A DNA stretch of 64,000 nucleotides, taken from Faecalispora anaeroviscerum (GTDB lineage Bacteria > Bacillota > Clostridia > Oscillospirales > Acutalibacteraceae). The DNA lies in the NCBI RefSeq assembly GCF_947568225.1, contig NZ_CANOOQ010000001.1, positions 1,922,001 through 1,986,000 on the forward strand, read 5' to 3'. Position 1 is the stretch's first letter. Each line of letters begins with the position of its first letter. The notes beneath the pieces are model-generated. The model did no database searches. It saw only the letters and a program-made list of their open reading frames with translations, and was not told where the DNA came from. Below are positions 34,672 through 42,855 of this stretch, piece by piece. The translations under genes were made by a program, and so were the position numbers.

Positions 34672-35892
34672 GTGGCACAAACAAAACCCGAAAGCGAAAC
34701 GATATGGATTCATACGCTCGGCAAATTCAGTATACAGCGTGGGGAACATGTTCTGACACAATCCAATGGGAAACCGAAGCAGGTGTGGCTTTTAATCGAG
34801 TACCTGATTGCCAACCGCAATGCACACCCCAGGATTGAGCATCTGATTCAGGCCCTGTGGGCGGATTCCCGCTCCTGCACAGACCCCATGAACGCCCTTA
34901 AAAACCTGGTGTACCGTGCCAGGGATTTGCTGAAAAAAGGTTTGCAGGACAGTGATACTGAATTTATTATCTATTCGCAGGGCTCCTATCTGTGGAACCC
35001 CGAACTGCACTGCGTGGTAGATGAAGAAGAGCTTCAGCGCCTTTCTGCTTTGGCCGGACTGCCCGGGCAGAAAGCGATGCGGCAGATTGCCCTGTACCAG
35101 CAGGCGGTTTCACAGTATCAAGGGGATTTTCTGCCAAACTCCAGCTATGCCCCGTGGGTGATCTCCCACAGGAAAGAGCTAACCGGCCTTTACCTGCAAA
35201 GTGTGCGCAGTCTTTGCCTTCTGCTGGAAGAAACGCAGGAATACGGGGAGCTGATTGCCCTGTGCGAGTCTGCGATCACCCTGGTTCCCTTTGAAGAATC
35301 CCTGCACAAATACCTGACTGGCGCTTATCTGCGCACCGGCCAGAACAACAAGGCTCTGGCGCATTATCAATATGTTACCGAACTGTTTTACCGTGAGCTT
35401 GGTGTAAACATTTCTGCTAATCTTCGAGATTTGTATCGCCAGATCACAAAAACGGTTCACCAGACCGAGCTGGATCTTTCCGTAATTAAGGATAGTCTGC
35501 GTGAAGAGCCGGACGATGACGGAGCCTATTACTGCGACTATGAAATTTTCAGAAACCTATACCGGATTCAGGCCCGATGCCTGAAGCGGACGGGGCAATC
35601 CATTATCGTGGCGCTGATGACGCTGATGGATGACAACGGAATGATTGTGAACGGTTCCGAGGCAGTGGCCGCCGTAAATCTGTTTCGAGAAGTGGTTGTA
35701 CATAGCCTGCGCAAGGGTGACGCCGTAGCCGCATACAGCTCATCTCAGTTCATTATAATGCTGCCCCTGACCAACCTGGAAAACGCAGAGGGGATCATGC
35801 AGCGCATCACGCGTAAATTTGAATCCTCTTATAAAAAGAAAGACTTTAAAATCATTTTTACGTTGCGGCCGATAGAACCGCTTGAAAAATAA
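34672..35892 (+). CDS. SARP-type BTAD transcriptional regulator with degenerate GGDEF-like C-terminus
   Basis: A 406-residue protein starting at GTG 34672 behind GGAGGAGG; the frame is open to 34570 but that part covers the promoter. Domains: OmpR-like winged helix (about 12-108, IWIHTLGKFSIQRGEHVL), bacterial transcriptional activation domain (about 113-258, EELQRL...YQGDFLP...RELTGLYL) with TPR-like helices, and a C-terminal ~110-residue domain (about 288-402) with GGDEF-like fold features (VVVHSLRKGDAVAAYSSSQF, NAEGIMQRITRKFESSY) in which the GGDEF signature is replaced by SSSQF. It cannot make c-di-GMP; binding a nucleotide or partner is possible. Signal and targets unknown. Confidence 0.8.
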   Translation: MAQTKPESETIWIHTLGKFSIQRGEHVLTQSNGKPKQVWLLIEYLIANRNAHPRIEHLIQALWADSRSCTDPMNALKNLVYRARDLLKKGLQDSDTEFIIYSQGSYLWNPELHCVVDEEELQRLSALAGLPGQKAMRQIALYQQAVSQYQGDFLPNSSYAPWVISHRKELTGLYLQSVRSLCLLLEETQEYGELIALCESAITLVPFEESLHKYLTGAYLRTGQNNKALAHYQYVTELFYRELGVNISANLRDLYRQITKTVHQTELDLSVIKDSLREEPDDDGAYYCDYEIFRNLYRIQARCLKRTGQSIIVALMTLMDDNGMIVNGSEAVAAVNLFREVVVHSLRKGDAVAAYSSSQFIIMLPLTNLENAEGIMQRITRKFESSYKKKDFKIIFTLRPIEPLEK

Positions 35893-36001
35893 TCATTTTT
35901 CCGTACGATCAGGCCGCCGCCACGCCGCTACAGCGGTTATTCCTGTGTCAGGCGGGTTCGCTGTCAGGTTCTTCTTTGGCCGAGAAGGGAAAAACATTCC
36001 T

Positions 36002-36550
36002 ATGAATCGATTGCAGGAACTGGTTTCTGCACCAAATGGAATCAATTGTTACGAAGTGAATCTTATTCGCATTGTCTCTTATCACAATCGCGAAATGCAG
36101 GGGCTTTTTTACAGCCCATACTGTAAGCGATCCGCTTCATTTTTGAGTGAACTGGAGCTTTTAAATCTGCTGAACCGATGGATGGACTCCGAAGACATTC
36201 CGCAGTCCACCACGCAGCTTCGCAAATTTTCCAAAAAGTCCATCAGCAAACGGGTAAGGGAGGGGTCCCCCGTGAAATATTCATCGCAGAATTCCAGCGA
36301 GGTTTTAACAACCGCTGAGGACTGGAGCCTGCAGGAACAGCCCGAAAGCGGCGCGACGTTCATTGTACAGGTCACCATGCGGCAAAGCGCCACCTGGCAG
36401 GGTGTGCTTCAGCGAACAGATACCAATCAGGTTCGTTCCTTTCACAGCACACTTGAGCTGCTTTTGCTGCTGACCAGCGCACTGGAGGGGTCTTTGTCCT
36501 CCCCCTGGAACGACGAGCCGGCTACTGGCAACAGCACACCGAAACACTGA
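36002..36550 (+). CDS. Protein with internally duplicated ~42-residue motif, partner of the BTAD regulator
   Basis: A 182-residue soluble protein. Two copies of one motif are visible: residues 19-60 (VNLIRIVSYHNREMQG, then SFLSELELLNLLNRW) and 119-161 (TFIVQVTMRQSATWQG, then SFHSTLELLLLLTSAL), joined by a polar, basic linker. Each reads as two beta strands and an amphipathic helix. The frame is open from 35882, overlapping the regulator stop, but ATG 36002 is where motif-like sequence begins and GAAGGGAA precedes it. The gene lies about 110 bases after the BTAD gene and shares its terminator, so a functional partnership is likely. Function unknown. Confidence 0.7.
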   Translation: MNRLQELVSAPNGINCYEVNLIRIVSYHNREMQGLFYSPYCKRSASFLSELELLNLLNRWMDSEDIPQSTTQLRKFSKKSISKRVREGSPVKYSSQNSSEVLTTAEDWSLQEQPESGATFIVQVTMRQSATWQGVLQRTDTNQVRSFHSTLELLLLLTSALEGSLSSPWNDEPATGNSTPKH

Positions 36551-36574
36551 GTTCAATTGATTGGCAATACACTT

Positions 36575-36615
36575 AAAACTGCTTATCCCTGCCTAAGGCA
36601 GGGATAAGCAGTTTT
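36575..36615 (+). terminator. Terminator of the BTAD operon
   Basis: 19-bp perfect arms (AAAACTGCTTATCCCTGCC / GGCAGGGATAAGCAGTTTT) with a TAA loop, 24 bases after the stop. Confidence 0.9.
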
Positions 36616-36650
36616 CAAATGGAATCACTCAATCACTTGTAAAACGGAAA

Positions 36651-36693
36651 CGCCCGGGTACAGTTCACTTGAACTGCACCCGAGCGCTTTTTT
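36651..36693. terminator. Second hairpin terminator at the convergent junction
   Basis: CGCCCGGGTACAGTTCA / TGAACTGCACCCGAGCG arms with two mismatches and a 2-base loop, followed rightward by TTTTTTAG. It overlaps the end region of the leftward DUF4353 gene. Confidence 0.7.
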
Positions 36694-36697
36694 AGTT

Positions 36698-38860
36698 TTA
36701 AGTGGTAGAGTTTGATCCGCTCTGCTGTGTGTTTGCATTTGGGCCGCCGCGCCCTCCGTCTGCCGGAGCGCCGCTTCCCATCTCGGGTGGCGTGCCGCCA
36801 TTGCCGGTGCCACCGTTGGTGTTCTGCCCGTTGTTCGGGCCAGGGCGTCCGCCGCCCTGGCCGCCCATTCCGCCAAGGGTGGTTTCTTCCCCGGTACTGG
36901 AAATCACGGTGCTCGCGCTGGAAAGCGTTACTTTTGTGAGCTGCGTGCCGCCGGAATACGTGCCATAGGCGGCATAGCCGTCTTCATTCGTTCCGCTGTT
37001 CGTACCGCCGGTGGAAACCGTATAGCTGCTGCCCTGTTTCAGGCCCGGCGCGCTGACGACGATCGTCTGAAACTGCTTTGTGGGAGTAAAAGTGAGAATG
37101 GAGTTGCCGGAAGCATCCGCAATATTTACCGCGATGCCGGCGGCCCGCATTTCGCTGAAGACCACCGTCAGGGAGTTTTGCTGTGAATCATCATCAGGAG
37201 CCTGCGCCATACCGGAGCTGCCCGCCGCCACAAGGATTCCGCCGGAAACCTTGTAGGTACCGTTAAAGTCCAGAGCGCCGTTGCCCGAATTCACGGGCCC
37301 ATTCACCAGAACGGTACCGCCCTCCTGTACAATGTTACCGTTCGAGTCTACTCCGTCACCGGATGCGTTAATCATGACATATCCGCCGGTAATACGGATT
37401 TCATTGTTGGCATTTGCCTGAAAGCTGTCACCGGAATCGGTGTCATTGTCGCTGCCGCCCGCAGCATTGATGCCGTCGTCACTTGCAGTCACATGAACGG
37501 TTCCTCCGCTAATGGTAACGCTGGCGCCCTCAAGGCCTTCGTAGCTCTTTTCAATCTCGATGGTACCGTCCTGAAGCACCAGCGCATTGTCGGCGTGCAT
37601 GCCGTCGTCGCCAGTTGAAATATTCAGCGTGCCTCCGGCCACGATTACCGTACCGTTGGAATGCACCGCATCATCTGCCGAATCGATCTGGAAGGTGCCG
37701 CCGCTCAGGTACACCTCACTGCCACCCTTCAGGGCCTTAGTGCTGGCGCTTTCCTCCTCCGTGCTTTCTGTTGTGCCGGAGCTGGCAGAAGCAGTGGTGT
37801 TCTGCGTCGCTGTCGCTGAGTTGGTCGGCGGAGTTCCGCTCGGGCGTTCCGCCTGTGTACCGGAGGTTGTCGCGGAAGCAGTGCCGGAAGAGGTGGCGCT
37901 TCTGTCGCCGGGACGTCCGCCGCCAAAACCACCCTGTCCGCCGCCCTGCGCGCCAGCGGGCTGATCCTGATGGGCAGCCGCGTTCGCGCTGCCGCCGCCG
38001 GCAACAATATCAAACGTTCCGCCGGTAACCTGCAGAATGGTCTCTGCCTGGAACCCATCCTGACCGCTGGTGATGTGGAAGGTACCGCCTTCAATGGCGA
38101 TCCAGCCCTTCGTGGTGTCTTCATCGTTATTGGAGCGTATTGCGTCACCCTTTGCATCAACGGTAATGGTACCGTCTTTAATCGCCACGGCGTCACGACC
38201 CTTAATTCCGTCGTTCGCGGCGGTCACATCAATTGTACCGCTGACGATCTTCAGGGTGTCTTTACTGCCGATGCCGTTTTTATAGTTGCCCGTCACCGTC
38301 AAAGACCCGGTTCCGTTGATCGTCAGGTCGTCCTTGCTGAAAATCGCCGCGTCCGGTTCATCGCTGTCTGCGCTGTCGTATTTGTACTCCGTTGCATCGG
38401 TAACCGTGTTTTTGCTTTTCTCAGCAAGAACAATCACGGTCTTGCCGGCCTGACTGGAGTAGATCGGCGCACTTGTGGAATTCGAGAGCGTTACACCGTT
38501 GAGCACCAGGCGAACCAGGTCCTCTTTCCCCGCGCTGACCACAATCTGTCCGTCGGTCAGCGTACCGCTCAGCACATAGGTTCCTGCGGCGGAAATCGTA
38601 ACCGTGCTGTCCTTCACTGCGGCACCGCTGCCGGTCACCGTGGCAGTGTTCCCTCTGAGTGTAATGGACGTGGAGCCGGACGCACTCCAGGCGGCATCCA
38701 GATCTTCTTCGGTGTATTCCACCGTCAGCGGTTTTTCTGTGGAAACTTCGCTGCTGCCGCTGCTGCTCGCGCTTTGCGTCGAGGCACACCCGGCTGCCGA
38801 ATAAAGAAGCAGCACGGCGGACAAAATGCCCGCCAGAATTGCCTTTTTCTTTGATTTCAT
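36698..38860 (-). CDS. DUF4353 carbohydrate-binding-domain lipoprotein
   Basis: A 720-residue exported lipoprotein (lipobox SAAGC, Cys25). After a Ser-rich tether come many short repeats of right-handed beta-helix character (SGGTFQIDSADDAVHSNGTV, AGGTLNISTGDDGMHADNAL, ISGGTVHVTASDDGINAAGG), with a low-complexity Gly/Ser/Thr/Gln insert around 290-365 and a Gly/Pro/Asn-rich C-terminus. This DUF4353 family recurs with CotH kinases, VTC-type polyphosphate polymerases and DUF4956 proteins, two of which lie just upstream in the same direction. Ligand unproven; a calcium- or polymer-binding surface protein is plausible. Confidence 0.85.
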   Translation of the reverse strand: MKSKKKAILAGILSAVLLLYSAAGCASTQSASSSGSSEVSTEKPLTVEYTEEDLDAAWSASGSTSITLRGNTATVTGSGAAVKDSTVTISAAGTYVLSGTLTDGQIVVSAGKEDLVRLVLNGVTLSNSTSAPIYSSQAGKTVIVLAEKSKNTVTDATEYKYDSADSDEPDAAIFSKDDLTINGTGSLTVTGNYKNGIGSKDTLKIVSGTIDVTAANDGIKGRDAVAIKDGTITVDAKGDAIRSNNDEDTTKGWIAIEGGTFHITSGQDGFQAETILQVTGGTFDIVAGGGSANAAAHQDQPAGAQGGGQGGFGGGRPGDRSATSSGTASATTSGTQAERPSGTPPTNSATATQNTTASASSGTTESTEEESASTKALKGGSEVYLSGGTFQIDSADDAVHSNGTVIVAGGTLNISTGDDGMHADNALVLQDGTIEIEKSYEGLEGASVTISGGTVHVTASDDGINAAGGSDNDTDSGDSFQANANNEIRITGGYVMINASGDGVDSNGNIVQEGGTVLVNGPVNSGNGALDFNGTYKVSGGILVAAGSSGMAQAPDDDSQQNSLTVVFSEMRAAGIAVNIADASGNSILTFTPTKQFQTIVVSAPGLKQGSSYTVSTGGTNSGTNEDGYAAYGTYSGGTQLTKVTLSSASTVISSTGEETTLGGMGGQGGGRPGPNNGQNTNGGTGNGGTPPEMGSGAPADGGRGGPNANTQQSGSNSTT

Positions 38861-38916
38861 TGTAATTCCTCCATTACAGCTCTTGTTATTTCTATAATAT
38901 AAAACCTGCTGTTGAA

Positions 38917-38943
38917 TTTCTCCCCGCCCGCGGCGGGGAGAAA
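38917..38943 (-). terminator. Perfect C-rich hairpin after the DUF4956 gene
   Basis: TTTCTCCCCGCC / GGCGGGGAGAAA with a CGC loop, 33 bases past the DUF4956 stop. It may reduce read-through into the DUF4353 gene. Confidence 0.6.
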
Positions 38944-38975
38944 GATTGTGTTTGTTGTTTTATGAGAGAGTTGAG

Positions 38976-39671
38976 TTACAGCTCTTCGCGAAAATTGGAA
39001 ATCTGCCCGCAGGAAATGCTCAGATTCCCATTTCGGCACCGAAGAGCATCGATAAATTCTTTTTCTATGACCGGGGAATCCAGTGTTACATGGTACCGCA
39101 GCTCATACAGACTGCCCATGTTCGTGGTTTTCACGTGCATCAGTTCCGCACCCTTGGTATATTTTTCAAACAGGTCGTCGAAGATTCCGTCATAGTCGCG
39201 GTCCTCCGGCAAGGTGATTTTCAGCTCCTTGCGGATTTTCCGCGGCTCTGCAAATTTTGTGGTGTACAGGATCATCGTCATCACACCAACCAGCACGAGG
39301 AAGAGCAGTGCAAAGAATAAATAGCCCATACCGGTGGCAAGGCCAATGGCCATAGCGAGGAAGATGCTGCCGATTTCTCTGGCGCTGCCCGGCACGGAAC
39401 GGAAGCGAACCAGATTGAACGCGCCCATTACGGCGATTCCGGTGCCAAGGTTTCCGTTGACGAGCATAATGACAGTCTGAACAATCACCGGCATCAGCGC
39501 GAGAGTTACGACGAAGCTTTTATTGTAGGTATTGCGGAACATGTAACACAGTGCCACACCGATTCCAAGGGCCATAGAGGCCAGCGTGCAGAGAATAAGC
39601 TCATTGATTCCCACCGAAGTGGCGGTGGCGGTTGCAGTTGTGGTAGCTGCTGATAAGATACTGTCAAGCAC
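38976..39671 (-). CDS. DUF4956-family membrane protein
   Basis: A 231-residue protein starting at GTG 39671, with GGGAGGAATC in front; the start overlaps the upstream polymerase stop by 8 bases. It has an extracytoplasmic or short N-terminus, four predicted membrane helices in the first ~130 residues (INELILCTLASMALGIGVALCYM, FVVTLALMPVIVQTVIMLV, AREIGSIFLAMAIGLATGMG, LFFALLFLVLVGVMTMI) and a cytoplasmic ~100-residue domain (FAEPRKIRKELKITLPEDRDYD). The conserved NLVRFRSVPGSAREIGSIF loop between helices is the family signature. It probably anchors or gates the adjacent VTC-type enzyme, which lacks membrane segments. Confidence 0.88.
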   Translation of the reverse strand: MLDSILSAATTTATATATSVGINELILCTLASMALGIGVALCYMFRNTYNKSFVVTLALMPVIVQTVIMLVNGNLGTGIAVMGAFNLVRFRSVPGSAREIGSIFLAMAIGLATGMGYLFFALLFLVLVGVMTMILYTTKFAEPRKIRKELKITLPEDRDYDGIFDDLFEKYTKGAELMHVKTTNMGSLYELRYHVTLDSPVIEKEFIDALRCRNGNLSISCGQISNFREEL

Positions 39672-40437
39672 AAATGATTCCTCCCGAATGTTTTTCGAAC
39701 GCTTTGGATGCCGTAAGGCCCTCATAGCGTGTTCTGTATTTTGTTTTAGGAGCTAGGAACTCTTCATAGCAGGTTCCGTATTTGGAAAACGAAACCGGAT
39801 AAATCTCCAGCTCCGTCATTAGGCGGCAAAGCCACAGGGGCATTACCCCGGGTACCTTGATTTCCATCAGCACCCGCTCGGGGTCAATAATGGGTGATCC
39901 TGAGTCGCCACGGCTCAAATCCAGCGATGTATCGCGCCAACGCAGATTCTGGTCAAAGGTAATACGCAGCTCCGAATCCCCCCGCCCGAACAACGCCACC
40001 CGGTCGTACCCGATAAACGTCTTCGGAACAGGCCGGTAGAAATCCACGAACCAGCGAATCTCCTCGAAAATCTGCGAGTCCTCCTGCGGCAGCCGGCCAA
40101 AGGTAAGAAAATCCATTGTTTCCTCCAACGGCAGCGAAATCCGCCGTTTGTACACAACGTCCTTGTATTTCTTTTTCAGCTCCAGGAATACCGAATCACC
40201 CTGCTGCGGCACGCCGTAGCTGCGCACCCGGATTTTCTCCTTATATACCGGCTTATCCAGCGACATGCGGATCAGCCGGTAATCCTCGGTATCCAGATAC
40301 AGATTGCAGATCGTATGCCGGCCGTACTGGTCGTGCTTCATATAAGGCGTCAGTTCCGCTTCCAGCGCGGCATACTGTGTCTGATTCATCAGATATTTCT
40401 TTTCATATCGCTTGAACACATCTTGATACTGCGTCAT
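39664..40437 (-). CDS. VTC-domain polyphosphate polymerase-like protein
   Basis: A 257-residue tunnel-fold (CYTH-like) enzyme of the VTC family, which in yeast makes polyphosphate from ATP. Basic active-site residues are conserved: RYEKKY (10-15), IRVRSYG with Arg70/Arg72, ELKKK (86-90), YKRR, and MEIK with Glu192/Lys194, plus Lys219 near the C-terminus. It lacks its own membrane helices, and the next gene, DUF4956, overlaps it by 8 bases and supplies them. Product may be polyphosphate or another triphosphate-dependent polymer. Its promoter (40464-40491) is divergent from a two-component system. Confidence 0.88.
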   Translation of the reverse strand: MTQYQDVFKRYEKKYLMNQTQYAALEAELTPYMKHDQYGRHTICNLYLDTEDYRLIRMSLDKPVYKEKIRVRSYGVPQQGDSVFLELKKKYKDVVYKRRISLPLEETMDFLTFGRLPQEDSQIFEEIRWFVDFYRPVPKTFIGYDRVALFGRGDSELRITFDQNLRWRDTSLDLSRGDSGSPIIDPERVLMEIKVPGVMPLWLCRLMTELEIYPVSFSKYGTCYEEFLAPKTKYRTRYEGLTASKAFEKHSGGIICA

Positions 40438-40463
40438 TTAAAATCCCTCCATCAGTCAGATTT

Positions 40464-40491
40464 TATATAGGGCCATTCTCCGCTGGAACAA
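40464..40491 (-). promoter_or_regulatory. Promoter of the VTC-DUF4956 unit
   Basis: Read leftward: TTGTTC (40491-40486), 16 bases, TATATA (40469-40464), about 27 bases before the ATG; GGAGGG is the ribosome site. Confidence 0.55.
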
Positions 40492-40564
40492 TCCGTTCGG
40501 ATGTGCTAAACTAGGGGAAAATGCCCGGGAATGTTTTGTTGTGAGACCATCATAAATCAAAAGA

Positions 40565-40604
40565 CTGAAATTACTCTGAAAATACGGCTTCAGAGTAATT
40601 TCAG
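40565..40604. repeat. Perfect 16-bp inverted repeat between divergent units
   Basis: CTGAAATTACTCTGAA - AATACGGC - TTCAGAGTAATTTCAG. It lies in the 289-base gap between the VTC gene and the response regulator. It has no U-tract and no gene reads into it, so it is not an ordinary terminator. Candidate operator for the response regulator or another dimeric protein. Confidence 0.6.
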
Positions 40605-40684
40605 CCTGATGAGCTAAGATAAGCATCAAAGATAAACTCCGGCAACGAGGAGAAGATTTTTTCCATTATAAAGGAAAATATCAA

Positions 40685-40690
40685 TATAAT
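40685..40690 (+). promoter_or_regulatory. -10 box of the response regulator gene
   Basis: TATAAT 37 bases before the ATG; the -35 (TTCCAT at 40661-40666, 18-base spacing) is weak, which would suit an activated promoter. Confidence 0.45.
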
Positions 40691-40726
40691 TATAAAAATT
40701 GCTGGGGCAACGGGGAGGGGTCGGCT

Positions 40727-41404
40727 ATGAATATTTTAATTGTGGAGGACGAGGTTCGCCTTTCGGAAGCGTTGGCCCAGATCATGACGGAGCAAAAGTA
40801 TTCCGTAGATGTGGTTCACGACGGCGAGGACGGCCTGGCCTATGCGGAAAGCGGATTGTACGATGTGGTCGTTCTGGACGTGATGCTGCCAAAGCGCAGC
40901 GGGTTTGAAGTAGTGCGCACTCTGCGCGGCAAAAAGATTGCCACACCCGTGCTGCTGCTCACCGCGCGGGACGAAATATCTGATAAAGTGACTGGACTGG
41001 ACTGCGGCGCGGACGATTACATGACAAAGCCGTTTTCGCCCGAGGAACTTTTGGCGCGGGTTCGTGCTCTGGCGCGCCGCCAAGGCGATGTGGTGCTGGA
41101 GGAAATGACTTTTTCCGATATTACACTGAATCTGTCTGCCTATACGCTGCAGTGCGGCGCGAAATCGGTGCATCTTGGCTTTAAAGAATTTGAGGTAATG
41201 CGCCTGCTGATGGGGAATCCCTCAATGATCGTGCCAAAGGATGACCTGATCACCAGAGTATGGGGAACCGAATCCGGCGCGGAAGATAACAATGTAGAGG
41301 CCTACATTTCTTTTCTACGGAAAAAGCTGTTCTTTCTTGGCTCAAGGGTTAACATCGGTACCGTGCGCAAGGTTGGCTACCGTTTGGAGGAGGATGCTTC
41401 ATGA
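40727..41404 (+). CDS. OmpR-family response regulator
   Basis: A 225-residue regulator. The receiver domain (1-115) has acidic pocket EDE (7-9), phospho-acceptor Asp51 in VVLDVMLPKRSG, switch Thr in LLTARDE and Lys in TKPFSPEEL. The C-terminal winged helix (about 130-222) includes FKEFEVMRLLMGNP and VEAYISFLRKKL. GGGGAGGGG precedes the ATG. Its stop overlaps the histidine kinase start by four bases. Likely targets: its own operon and the divergent VTC cluster, given the intervening inverted repeat. Confidence 0.95.
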   Translation: MNILIVEDEVRLSEALAQIMTEQKYSVDVVHDGEDGLAYAESGLYDVVVLDVMLPKRSGFEVVRTLRGKKIATPVLLLTARDEISDKVTGLDCGADDYMTKPFSPEELLARVRALARRQGDVVLEEMTFSDITLNLSAYTLQCGAKSVHLGFKEFEVMRLLMGNPSMIVPKDDLITRVWGTESGAEDNNVEAYISFLRKKLFFLGSRVNIGTVRKVGYRLEEDAS

Positions 41405-42636
41405 TCCAAAAGCTGCGCCGTAAATTTGTACTGATCAACATGTCTCTCGTGTTCTCCGTACTGCTCATCGTATTTTCAGTGCTGCTGTACACCAGTTATC
41501 AGCGGCTGGAAAACACCAGCCGGAACGACATGCAAATGGCTCTGACCCGCACCTCTGAAAAAACACCGCCAAAGTTCGAAATTGGCGGCAGCAAGCCGCA
41601 GAATCTGCCGTCTAGCACACCGATTATCTGCGCGGTGCTGAACAGCGACGGAGAAATTCTGAAAACGGTGGGACAGAATGCGGAAATCTCGCAGCAGGTT
41701 CTGGAGCAGGCGGTGCAACAGGCCCTGGAATCGAATGCGCAGGAGGGCACCATTTCTTCTCTCGACCTGCGCTTTCTGCGGAAGGACATGCCTGATGGAA
41801 CGAAAATCGCCTTTGCGGACCGAAGCCATGAGCGCGATTCCATCCGCAGCCTTCTGCTCAGCGCGCTCCTGGTGGGGCTGGGCGGGCTAATCGCCTTTTT
41901 CCTGATCAGCCTATACCTGGCACGGTGGACGCTGCGCCCGGTGGAGCGCGCGTGGGAGCAACAGCGGCAGTTTGTGGCCGACGCTTCTCACGAGCTGAAA
42001 ACCCCGCTGACGGTGATCCTTGCCAACACCGGAATTCTGCTTTCTCACCGCGAAAGCACCATTGAACAGCAGCTGAAATGGGTGGAATACACCCGCACAG
42101 AGGCGATCCGCATGAAGCAGCTGGTAGACGACCTTCTGTTCCTGGCCAAATCCGATGCACGGCGCATGCCGCCGCTCCAAACGCCGGTAGATTTGAGCAA
42201 TGTTGCATGGAGCAGCCTTTTGCCGTATGAATCCGTCGCGTTTGAACAGGGGGTCACCCTGAATAGCAGTATTGCGCCGAACCTGTTTGTGCTGGGGGAT
42301 GCGGGCCGCCTGCAGCAGTTGATCGTAATTCTGCTGGACAACGCCTGCAAATATGCCGGGGAGCACGGGGTCGTTACCCTAACGCTCGAGCAAGCGCAAG
42401 CTAAGGCCCGGCTGACAGTGAATAACACCGGGGCTTTGATCCCCACCGACCAGCTGGAGCAGATTTTTGAGCGCTTTTACCGTCTGGACCAATCCCGCGC
42501 CCGAAAAACCGAAGGCTACGGTCTAGGCCTTTCCATCGCTAAAACCATTGTGGAAGCACACGGCGGGAAGCTCTCCGCAACAAGCTCTGCCGGGGCCGGC
42601 ACTTCCTTTGTCGCGGTACTTCCCCTTCAGCTATAA
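41401..42636 (+). CDS. Membrane sensor histidine kinase
   Basis: A 411-residue kinase. Membrane helix 1 (about 10-31), an extracytoplasmic sensor of ~115 residues without a recognisable PAS or CACHE motif (rich in Gln/Ser), membrane helix 2 (about 150-173), then HisKA with phospho-acceptor His197 in ADASHELKTPL and the ATPase domain (N box DNACKYAGEHG, G1 DQLEQIFERFYR, G2 GYGLGLSIAK). A typical HAMP domain is missing or reduced to a short linker. Coupled to the response regulator by a 4-base overlap. Signal unknown; a terminator follows. Confidence 0.95.
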   Translation: MIQKLRRKFVLINMSLVFSVLLIVFSVLLYTSYQRLENTSRNDMQMALTRTSEKTPPKFEIGGSKPQNLPSSTPIICAVLNSDGEILKTVGQNAEISQQVLEQAVQQALESNAQEGTISSLDLRFLRKDMPDGTKIAFADRSHERDSIRSLLLSALLVGLGGLIAFFLISLYLARWTLRPVERAWEQQRQFVADASHELKTPLTVILANTGILLSHRESTIEQQLKWVEYTRTEAIRMKQLVDDLLFLAKSDARRMPPLQTPVDLSNVAWSSLLPYESVAFEQGVTLNSSIAPNLFVLGDAGRLQQLIVILLDNACKYAGEHGVVTLTLEQAQAKARLTVNNTGALIPTDQLEQIFERFYRLDQSRARKTEGYGLGLSIAKTIVEAHGGKLSATSSAGAGTSFVAVLPLQL

Positions 42637-42658
42637 TTCTTCCATTTTGCTTTCAATG

Positions 42659-42691
42659 ATGGCTGCTTTTGCTTGTGCCAAAAGCAGCCAT
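42659..42691 (+). terminator. Terminator of the two-component operon
   Basis: ATGGCTGCTTTT / AAAAGCAGCCAT perfect 12-bp arms with a 9-base loop, 22 bases past the kinase stop. Confidence 0.7.
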
Positions 42692-42855
42692 AGTTACTTA
42701 TATATTAAATATATATATTTATATTTATTATATAAAATATGTTCATTTTTTCTAAATAAATTGACTTTTGAGCAAAAACAAATTAATATAAAATAAGAGA
42801 TAAGCTCGAATTTCCCTGCCCCTTAAATGATTACTGTAAGGCAAGTGAGGGCACC

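Noticed and set aside
37970..38854. 294-codon open frame on the + strand
   Set aside because: Antisense to the DUF4353 lipoprotein, whose signal peptide and repeats are unambiguous.
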